49,095 nt of DNA from Tepidanaerobacteraceae bacterium. Its GTDB lineage: Bacteria; Bacillota; Thermosediminibacteria; Thermosediminibacterales; Tepidanaerobacteraceae. This document shows, piece by piece, positions 43,313 to 49,095 of the stretch; within the stretch, counting starts at the first letter, position 1; each line of letters starts with the position of its first letter. Made by a program: the position numbers and the translations under genes. Where the stretch lies: contig JARRBK010000009.1 in NCBI GenBank assembly GCA_029982615.1, positions 1 to 49,095 of the forward strand, given 5' to 3'. The notes beneath the pieces are model-generated. The model saw only the letters and a program-made list of their open reading frames with translations, was not told where the DNA came from and searched no databases.

Positions 43313-44829
43313 GCTATCACCCCTTTTCCGGCATCTGGCTCTTTATCACACTTTTGTTCACCAGAAGAGGCTGTATCGCTATCAATACACGGCTTCTTCA
43401 AATGGTATTCAGTTGCCTGCTCAAAGGCGTATGCCGCCTGTAGAATGGTGGGCTCATCAAAAGGTCTCCCGATTATCTGAAGGCCTATGGGCATATTTCC
43501 AGAAAATCCGCACGGCAGTGAAATTCCTGGAAGGCCAGCCATGTTGACCGGTATGGTACAGACATCGTTCATATACATCTTTAAGGGATCATCGGTGTTT
43601 TCGCCTATTTTAAAAGCTACCGTAGGGGCCGTGGGACACAAAATAAAGTCGTATTTCTTGAACGCTTGGTCAAAATCCCTTTTTACCAGCGTCCTCACTT
43701 TTTGTGCTTTTAAATAATACGCATCATAATAACCTGAACTCAATGCATATGTCCCCAACATTATCCGTCGCTTTACCTCAGCTCCAAAGCCTTCGCTTCG
43801 GGTCTTTTTATACAAATCTATCAGATCCTCGTAATCCTTAGCCCTGACGCCATAGCGGATTCCGTCGTAGCGAGCAAGGTTTGAACTGGCTTCAGCCGGC
43901 GCTATGATGTAATAAGCCCATAGGGCATATTCTGTATGAGGCAGAGAAATCTCCTCGCAGCTTGCACCCATTTTTTCAAACACCTTTGCCGCATTCAGCA
44001 CCGCTTCGCGGACTTCTGCATCTATACCTTCACCAAAATATTCTCGGGGAATACCTATTTTCATTCCAGATACGTCTGGCTTCAAGCTAAGGGTATAATC
44101 GGGAACGGGTATATCCGCTGAGGTGGAATCCATTATATCCCTACCGGCAATGGCATTTAATACCATGGCACAATCCGTAACATCTTTAGTAATGGGCCCT
44201 ATCTGATCCAGTGAAGATGCATAAGCCACAAGTCCGTAACGAGAAACCCGGCCGTAAGTAGGTTTCATTCCCACCACACCGCAGTATCCAGCTGGCTGAC
44301 GGATAGACCCTCCTGTATCAGATCCGATAGCGAAAATACACTCATCAGCTGCCACTGCCGCTGCAGAGCCGCCGGATGAACCGCCGGGCACCCGGGTCGT
44401 ATCCCATGGATTTCTGGTGGCAAAAAAAGCAGAGTTTTCGGTAGACGAACCCATGGCAAATTCATCCATATTGGTTTTGCCCAAAATTACAGCATCCCTT
44501 GATTTAAGCCTTACAGATAGCGTTGCATCATACGGCGGAATAAAATTTTCCAGGATTTTCGATGCACAGGTGGTTTTTAAACCTTCTGTACATATATTAT
44601 CCTTTATGGCAACAGGAACTCCTGTGAGCGGATTTGTGAAATCTTTTCTTTTATCCACCTCCCTGCTTTTTTGCAGGGCTCCCTCTTCATCCAGAGTTAT
44701 GTAAGCCCTTATTTTTTCGTCTACGCTTTTAATCCTGTCAAATAATGCCTTCGTCAGCTCTTCACAGGAAATCTCTCTTTTCTTTAACAACTCGTGGGCT
44801 TCATGTATGGTGAGCCTGTATATCTCCAA
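43309..44829 (-). CDS. gatA: Asp-tRNA(Asn)/Glu-tRNA(Gln) amidotransferase subunit A
   Basis: This amidase of about 506 residues releases ammonia from glutamine for tRNA-dependent amidation. The Ser-cisSer-Lys triad is visible: lysine in [10 protein letters not shown], serine in [12 protein letters not shown] and serine in [13 protein letters not shown] chose the TTG at 44829, eight bases after GGAGG; the TTG at 44844 overlaps that ribosome site. It lies between gatC and gatB, with a 120-base gap after gatC. Confidence 0.95.
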   Translation of the reverse strand: MEIYRLTIHEAHELLKKREISCEELTKALFDRIKSVDEKIRAYITLDEEGALQKSREVDKRKDFTNPLTGVPVAIKDNICTEGLKTTCASKILENFIPPYDATLSVRLKSRDAVILGKTNMDEFAMGSSTENSAFFATRNPWDTTRVPGGSSGGSAAAVAADECIFAIGSDTGGSIRQPAGYCGVVGMKPTYGRVSRYGLVAYASSLDQIGPITKDVTDCAMVLNAIAGRDIMDSTSADIPVPDYTLSLKPDVSGMKIGIPREYFGEGIDAEVREAVLNAAKVFEKMGASCEEISLPHTEYALWAYYIIAPAEASSNLARYDGIRYGVRAKDYEDLIDLYKKTRSEGFGAEVKRRIMLGTYALSSGYYDAYYLKAQKVRTLVKRDFDQAFKKYDFILCPTAPTVAFKIGENTDDPLKMYMNDVCTIPVNMAGLPGISLPCGFSGNMPIGLQIIGRPFDEPTILQAAYAFEQATEYHLKKPCIDSDTASSGEQKCDKEPDAGKGVIA

Positions 44830-44949
44830 ATTGCAGACCTCCAATCTATAAATTCTAAATTTTTTGCCCCTCGGTTTTGTTAAGCTGCATCTTGTTCGGT
44901 ATAAACCGCTTGAAGCAGCCTCCTGCCTCCGTTATATAACCAATTAGTG

Positions 44950-45240
44950 TTATTCTTCAATAATTCTGGGCACTCGGAAAAAATTGCCGGACCTGTCAGG
45001 GGCATTTTTTAATGTTTCTTCCAGCGAGAGGCTTTCCTTCACCTCATCTTCGCGGAATACATTCTTTATCGGAATCACATGGGCAGTGGGTTCTATATTT
45101 GTGGTATCAAGTTCATTGAGTTTTTCCATATAATCCAGAATGGAATTCAATTTCTCCATCATTTCGGCCTTCTCTTCTTCAGAAAGATAAAGCCTTGCAA
45201 GGTTTGCCACATGGTCCACTGTATGCTTTTCTATCTTCAT
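44950..45240 (-). CDS. gatC: Asp-tRNA(Asn)/Glu-tRNA(Gln) amidotransferase subunit C
   Basis: This 96-residue belt subunit holds GatA and GatB together. VDHVANLARLYLSEEEKAEM, LNSILDYMEKLNELDT and the C-terminal APDRSGNFFRVPRII are the family blocks. The ATG at 45240 has GGAGGTGAG at ideal distance; the open frame up to 45294 is leader. It follows an NlpC/P60 gene by 28 bases. Confidence 0.94.
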   Translation of the reverse strand: MKIEKHTVDHVANLARLYLSEEEKAEMMEKLNSILDYMEKLNELDTTNIEPTAHVIPIKNVFREDEVKESLSLEETLKNAPDRSGNFFRVPRIIEE

Positions 45241-45268
45241 ATTCTCACCTCCATTGCAAACTAAAAAA

Positions 45269-46105
45269 TCACAATCTATACCGCCTGGCGCCAATATAGC
45301 TCTTATCCAGGTCTTCTCTGTAGTTGTGAGCTTGCGGATAAAAACTGTTTATACAGACTCCACTCTTGCCAGAGCTATGAATATATTCTCCATTTCCCAT
45401 ATATATCCCCACATGAGAAGGCTCTGAGTCAGATGTGCTAAAGAATACTGCATCACCCTTTTCCAGTTCTTTTCTCTCCTTTACAGGTTCTCCTTTTTTA
45501 AATTCAAACTGCTGATTTGCATCCCGCGGCAATTTAAATCCATTAATTAGAAACAGGGTTTGTACAAATCCCGAACAATCAAAACCATACGGGGTTGTGC
45601 CTCCCCAGAAGTACGGCAACCCTATGAATTTTTTCCCGGTTTCTATTATGCTGTCATATGTTCCCTTGGGAATCTCATCGAAGGATTGAATCACAATTCC
45701 AGCGGTTTTTGGCAGCATTCCTGCCTGCCCGTCAGGCAAAGCCACCAAATAATATTCTGCATTTTCGCCGATGAGCCTGAGCCTCGCCGCCATGACGGCA
45801 CTATTTATTGATTTTAAATTCGCGCACGATAAAATCGGGCAAAAACTATCAGTAACCAAAACATGAGGCTTTTCCAGCCATTCGCGCCACATCTTCTCAC
45901 TCACCTGCTCTGCGTTTGCTGAGTGAATCCATCCCCTATATCCGTCAGACATTTCTATATAATACCAGTGCGCCTTTTCCTCCAGAATTTGTATCGGCTC
46001 TGAAAGCCTTGCCTGCGTAACCAAATTTTTCCCTAAGATTTTGTAAGGTTCCTTACCGACATTGCAAAACTCGTGTTTTATAAAACCGTATCCCCTTTTG
46101 CCCAT
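45269..46105 (-). CDS. NlpC/P60 family peptidase with SH3-like domains
   Basis: This protein of about 278 residues has two SH3b-like modules (residues about 1-60 and 75-140) and a C-terminal NlpC/P60 cysteine peptidase domain: YFWGGTTPYGFDCSGFVQ with the catalytic cysteine, SHVGIYMGNG with the catalytic histidine, and YIHSSGKSGV. The layout is like YkfC-type gamma-D-glutamyl-diamino acid endopeptidases that cut cell-wall peptides. No signal peptide is seen, so it is probably cytoplasmic and serves murein-peptide recycling. The ATG at 46105, nine bases after GAGGAGG, is preferred to the TTG at 46111. It is the first gene before gatCAB. Confidence 0.87.
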   Translation of the reverse strand: MGKRGYGFIKHEFCNVGKEPYKILGKNLVTQARLSEPIQILEEKAHWYYIEMSDGYRGWIHSANAEQVSEKMWREWLEKPHVLVTDSFCPILSCANLKSINSAVMAARLRLIGENAEYYLVALPDGQAGMLPKTAGIVIQSFDEIPKGTYDSIIETGKKFIGLPYFWGGTTPYGFDCSGFVQTLFLINGFKLPRDANQQFEFKKGEPVKERKELEKGDAVFFSTSDSEPSHVGIYMGNGEYIHSSGKSGVCINSFYPQAHNYREDLDKSYIGARRYRL

Positions 46106-46135
46106 TTTCAAATGCCTCCTCTATTCCACCTACTA

Positions 46136-46164
46136 ATTCTACCATTTTGTCCTGTTTAATACAA
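46136..46164 (-). promoter_or_regulatory. Candidate promoter of the NlpC/P60-gatCAB operon
   Basis: On the minus strand TTGTAT (46159-46164), 17 bases and TAGAAT (46136-46141) make a plausible sigma-A promoter with a leader of about 25 bases. Confidence 0.55.
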
Positions 46165-46200
46165 CGGTATGGAAATTTTTTCGATAAACTATTACATTAG

Positions 46201-46230
46201 TTGAAAATAAAGGTATAATATAGTTATAAT
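46201..46230 (+). promoter_or_regulatory. Promoter of trpS
   Basis: TTGAAA (46201-46206) is followed after 18 bases by TATAAT (46225-46230). A second TATAAT at 46214-46219 could pair with ATTACA at 46191-46196. The short leader has no room for a T-box. Confidence 0.65.
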
Positions 46231-46270
46231 AAATATATATAAAATGCGACACAGCAAGGAGTTGAAGAAA

Positions 46271-47248
46271 TTGACAAGAGTTTTTTCTGGAGTTCAGCCC
46301 ACAGGTGATATTCATATAGGAAATTACCTGGGTGCAATGAAACATTTCGTAGAACTGCAGGATGTGCACGAATGTTTTTTCTGCGTGGTGGATCTACATG
46401 CTCTGACGGTTCCCCAAAATCCGGATATACTCAGGAAAAAAACCCTCGAAGTAGCGGGCATATACCTCGCCATAGGTCTTGACCCCTCAAAAACCACAAT
46501 TTTTGTTCAGTCCCGCGTGCCTGCTCACAGCGAACTTTCATGGCTACTGCAGTGCATTACATATTTTGGAGAACTAAACAGGATGACCCAGTTCAAGGAC
46601 AAGAGCGCTGGTAAAGAGAATGTATCCGTAGGGCTTTTTACCTATCCCGACCTTATGGCAGCGGATATCCTGCTTTATGATACAAACTATGTTCCTGTGG
46701 GAGCAGACCAGAAACAGCATCTTGAGCTGACCCGAGACATAGCTCAGCGGTTCAACAACAGGTTCGGGCAAACATTTGTGGTCCCCGAGCCTCTCATAAG
46801 CGAAGTGGGAGCAAAAATAATGTCTCTTTCAGACCCAACAAAAAAAATGAGCAAAAGCGCTGAAGACGAATTGGGGCGCATAAATCTGCTGGATTCTCCC
46901 GATGCTGTAAAAAAGAAAATCATGAGAGCCGTAACCGATTCTGAAAACAGTATTTATTATGACCCGGACAAAAAGCCTGGATTGAGCAACCTTTTGACGC
47001 TGATGAGCGTCCAGACAGGCGAGAGTATCGAGAAAATAGCAGCGGAGTATGACGGAAAAGGTTACGGCCGTTTGAAAAAAGACCTCGTCGATGTTACCGT
47101 AAATACGTTGAAGGAAATACAAGATAAATATTACAGCCTGTCCCACGACGAAATAAAAAAGGTGCTTTCTGATGGTGCAGCGCGGGCTGAAGCTATTGCT
47201 ACAAAGACTCTGCAAAAAGTGCAGCAAAAAATGGGGTTGAGGTGCTGA
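46271..47248 (+). CDS. trpS: Tryptophanyl-tRNA synthetase
   Basis: This 325-residue class I synthetase charges tRNA-Trp. The signature motifs are SGVQPTGDIHIGNYLGA (HIGH-like) and KKMSKSAED (KMSKS), with VPVGADQKQHLELTRD in the tryptophan pocket. The TTG at 46271 follows AAGGAG by nine bases and gives the standard N-terminus TRVFSGVQPTG; the open frame from 46244 runs through the ribosome site. It is monocistronic and convergent with sfsA. Confidence 0.95.
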   Translation: MTRVFSGVQPTGDIHIGNYLGAMKHFVELQDVHECFFCVVDLHALTVPQNPDILRKKTLEVAGIYLAIGLDPSKTTIFVQSRVPAHSELSWLLQCITYFGELNRMTQFKDKSAGKENVSVGLFTYPDLMAADILLYDTNYVPVGADQKQHLELTRDIAQRFNNRFGQTFVVPEPLISEVGAKIMSLSDPTKKMSKSAEDELGRINLLDSPDAVKKKIMRAVTDSENSIYYDPDKKPGLSNLLTLMSVQTGESIEKIAAEYDGKGYGRLKKDLVDVTVNTLKEIQDKYYSLSHDEIKKVLSDGAARAEAIATKTLQKVQQKMGLRC

Positions 47249-47259
47249 TAGATATGCTT

Positions 47260-48012
47260 TCACAAAATTATCTTCACCGCTTCCATTAATTCTATATTGT
47301 CAAGTTCCACTCTGCATCTGACGGCAAACACATCAACTCCCGCCCTGGCAGCTGCCCTCAAAGCCCTTCCAAAGGACGTATCCATGGCATCGTTGGGAGA
47401 AAAAGCATCAGCATCCTCCCTCTGTATGACAAAACAAACGCCCGCTCCAAAGCCCTCACGTTTTGCTTCAACAAGCTCCAGGAGGTGCTTTGTCCCCCTT
47501 TCTGTGGGGGCATCCGGGAAAAGAGCCATTTTCTTTTCCACCAGGGTGACCCCTTTTACTTCCATATAGTATTTTATGCTATCCTTTTTTCCATCTGCAT
47601 CATTTTTCCCAATGCCTATATCGAACCGGCTGTCTTTAAATTTCACCTCTGATCTGACAAAATCATATCCTTCTATTTTCTTAATAGTTTTGCAAAGCCA
47701 ATTATAATTATCCTGCTGAAAGAAATCCTTGCTTTCTTTTAATGCTACCACCATCAGTTTGTTGGGGAGCATAGAATCCACCGACACAAGTATGTCGTCC
47801 TTATATACCATAATAAGATCATAGCAATACTTTCTCAGGCGATTCGCAGTCTCTCTTAACACCACCCTGGCTCCGGGCACGAGAAGTTCCGCCAACCTTC
47901 CGCTGTTTGGCACATGAACTTCGATACTCCCACCCTTTAAATCGACCCTTGCCACAAACCTGTTAAGCCTTTTTTCAAATATCGCCTCGACTTTCTTACC
48001 GGGTATAATCAT
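47260..48012 (-). CDS. sfsA: SfsA family DNA/RNA nuclease-like protein
   Basis: This 250-residue protein matches SfsA: an N-terminal OB-like part (FVARVDLKGGSIEVHVPNSGRLAELLVPGARV) and a PD-(D/E)xK nuclease-like core with SRFDIGIG and YYMEVKGVTL. The family was first linked to sugar fermentation and later to DNA/RNA cleavage; the role here is not known. Its ATG overlaps the stop of the upstream DUF6391 gene by four bases. Confidence 0.92.
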   Translation of the reverse strand: MIIPGKKVEAIFEKRLNRFVARVDLKGGSIEVHVPNSGRLAELLVPGARVVLRETANRLRKYCYDLIMVYKDDILVSVDSMLPNKLMVVALKESKDFFQQDNYNWLCKTIKKIEGYDFVRSEVKFKDSRFDIGIGKNDADGKKDSIKYYMEVKGVTLVEKKMALFPDAPTERGTKHLLELVEAKREGFGAGVCFVIQREDADAFSPNDAMDTSFGRALRAAARAGVDVFAVRCRVELDNIELMEAVKIIL

Positions 48013-48689
48013 AACTCCGAGACAGTCCTTATAAAGTACGTGCGGTTAGGGTTTACAACAATTTCGAAAGGGAATCCAAATGGAGCCGGTTTCCCATATA
48101 TATCAAGGATTTGTATATCGCCTACATCCGGATAAGTGGTAAAATATTTCTGTAGCGTCATTCCAAAAGGCTTTGACAAAAGGTTTGCTGCAAGGAAAGC
48201 CAATATCATATTTACAAGGGATAGATGATGATAAGAAAACAGCACTATTATAAAAACCAGAGAAAAAAGAAAATTTGCTGCAGCTATGGAAGTTCCGCAC
48301 CTGGGATGTATGGCAAGATCGGTCTCGCCCCTTATCATCCTGAAATGTCCTTCTCTTGCGGCATCAATTATTTCATAAGGCGAAGGCAAATCCGGGCCCG
48401 ATAGCGAAAAACCATTTGCGTAGGCAAGGCCGCCGATTCGCAAATTTCTGCCGTAACGCTGTTCCAAAACGTTTACAGTGGCATGCTCCAGACTGTGGTT
48501 TTTTCTTATGCGTTTATCGACAGCAATTTTAAGGATTTGCCATGGTATGGTTATAACATTATAAAAAGAATTAAAAACCAGCACATAAGGTAGCAGAAAC
48601 AATATTCCTATTCCAAAAAAAATCATTAGGGGAAGAAGAAGATAGGGAAAAAACAGAAGCAGAACAAATAATATCAACAAAAACGGCAT
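48009..48689 (-). CDS. DUF6391-type membrane protein
   Basis: This protein of about 226 residues opens with two strongly hydrophobic segments (FLLILFVLLLFFPYLLLPLM and IGILFLLPYVLVF), then a soluble block with NHSLEHATVNVLE, GLAYANGFSLSG and HPRCGTSIAAANF, and a third hydrophobic stretch. The conserved HxxEH-like and HPRCGT motifs suggest metal binding, but no function is established; the DUF6391 name is from memory. The ATG at 48689, with GGGTGA five bases upstream, is preferred to the GTG at 48698. It is translationally coupled to sfsA. Confidence 0.8.
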   Translation of the reverse strand: MPFLLILFVLLLFFPYLLLPLMIFFGIGILFLLPYVLVFNSFYNVITIPWQILKIAVDKRIRKNHSLEHATVNVLEQRYGRNLRIGGLAYANGFSLSGPDLPSPYEIIDAAREGHFRMIRGETDLAIHPRCGTSIAAANFLFSLVFIIVLFSYHHLSLVNMILAFLAANLLSKPFGMTLQKYFTTYPDVGDIQILDIYGKPAPFGFPFEIVVNPNRTYFIRTVSEL

Positions 48690-49095
48690 TAAATTCACCC
48701 TTTCAGGAATTTAATTCATTGGCTTTAACCAAAACAAACTGGCTGTAAAGTTATAACTTTTATGCCAATAAAAATACAAAAATAAAATATCTCTTCCAAG
48801 CAAACTTTTCATTAATTATAACAAATATTCGTCTGGATATAAACCCTAAAAATACACATCATCAAAATGCTAAAAGGTTCATAAAAACCAACTTGCCCTT
48901 TCTGAACTAATTTTGACGAAAAGTTAATTTATCATGAAACAGTGGAATACTAAGTTTAAATGGTTTATAATTAATATCAAAGTAAAATTATACATCAGAC
49001 CAGCTAAAAAAAGTCAAGTATAAAAGCAAAATAATTTCAATCAAAAAAAGACAATATTAAACCGAAGCCAACAAAAAGACGAACATTGGCCTTTG
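48690..49095. other. AT-rich end of window, no gene seen
   Basis: About 400 bases with no supported gene on either strand. Minus-strand TATAAT boxes occur near 48987-48992 and in the 48815-48830 area, which may belong to the DUF6391 promoter, but neither has a strong -35 box at standard spacing. Confidence 0.5.

Noticed and set aside
44830-44949. Possible small gene or RNA in the gap between gatC and gatA
   Set aside because: The 120 bases hold no frame with a good ribosome site and no strong hairpin besides short GC patches.
46112-46270. T-box leader before trpS
   Set aside because: The promoter leaves a leader of only about 35 bases, too short for a T-box.

Overview
The window looks like chromosomal DNA from an anaerobic, probably thermophilic and spore-forming Firmicute of class Clostridia, close to the Tepidanaerobacter/Thermosediminibacter or Thermoanaerobacter type. 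This rests on gene content: a trimeric electron-bifurcating [FeFe] hydrogenase, a complete Rnf complex, Rex, GatCAB, a SCIFF-type radical SAM maturase and a Spo0E-like protein. The DNA is AT-rich, Shine-Dalgarno sites are strong, TTG starts are frequent, and almost all genes lie on the minus strand. No rRNA, CRISPR array or intact mobile element is visible. The genus is inference.

Layout. 1-1000: short repeats like an insertion-sequence end, tRNA-Pro(CGG) with its own promoter and terminator, and a plus-strand orphan with an RNase HII-like motif and a zinc-binding tail. 980-7500: aminotransferase plus UbiB-like kinase behind a consensus promoter, a Spo0E-like protein, an ECF-type S component, a DUF1232 protein, a SCIFF maturase without its peptide, and an FmdB zinc ribbon. 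7500-14000: a chemoreceptor with its Cache-like sensor at the C-terminus, then a complete livKHMGF-type branched-chain amino acid ABC operon.

14300-32650 is the energy-metabolism core. rnfCDGEAB encodes the ferredoxin:NAD+ oxidoreductase ion pump. Upstream and separately terminated is a ten-gene operon: rex, a DRTGG/HATPase protein, a putative H2-sensing [FeFe] protein, a second DRTGG protein, a PHP phosphoesterase, hydC, a stand-alone HATPase, a [2Fe-2S] protein, hydB and hydA. An excellent Rex operator (13-bp arms, 4-bp centre) lies at its head. Upstream again are an NMT1-type ABC transporter and apbE, the flavin transferase expected to flavinylate RnfG and RnfD. NADH and reduced ferredoxin are therefore the shared currency: Rex reads NADH/NAD+, Hyd makes or uses H2, Rnf exchanges the same electrons with the membrane ion gradient, and ApbE matures Rnf.

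32650-49095: a multiply broken NDH-2/DoxX fusion gene next to apbE, a dppABCDF-type peptide transporter followed by a DUF1015 gene, gatCAB preceded by an NlpC/P60 peptidase, trpS, sfsA and a DUF6391 membrane protein. The last 400 bases hold no recognisable gene.

The most interesting points are the hydrogenase operon that carries its own sensor and orphan ATPase cassette without a response regulator; the apbE leader, where a hairpin separates a strong Shine-Dalgarno from the start codon; the decayed NDH-2; the chemoreceptor with an inverted layout; the SCIFF maturase with no local peptide; and the unassigned RNase HII-like protein.
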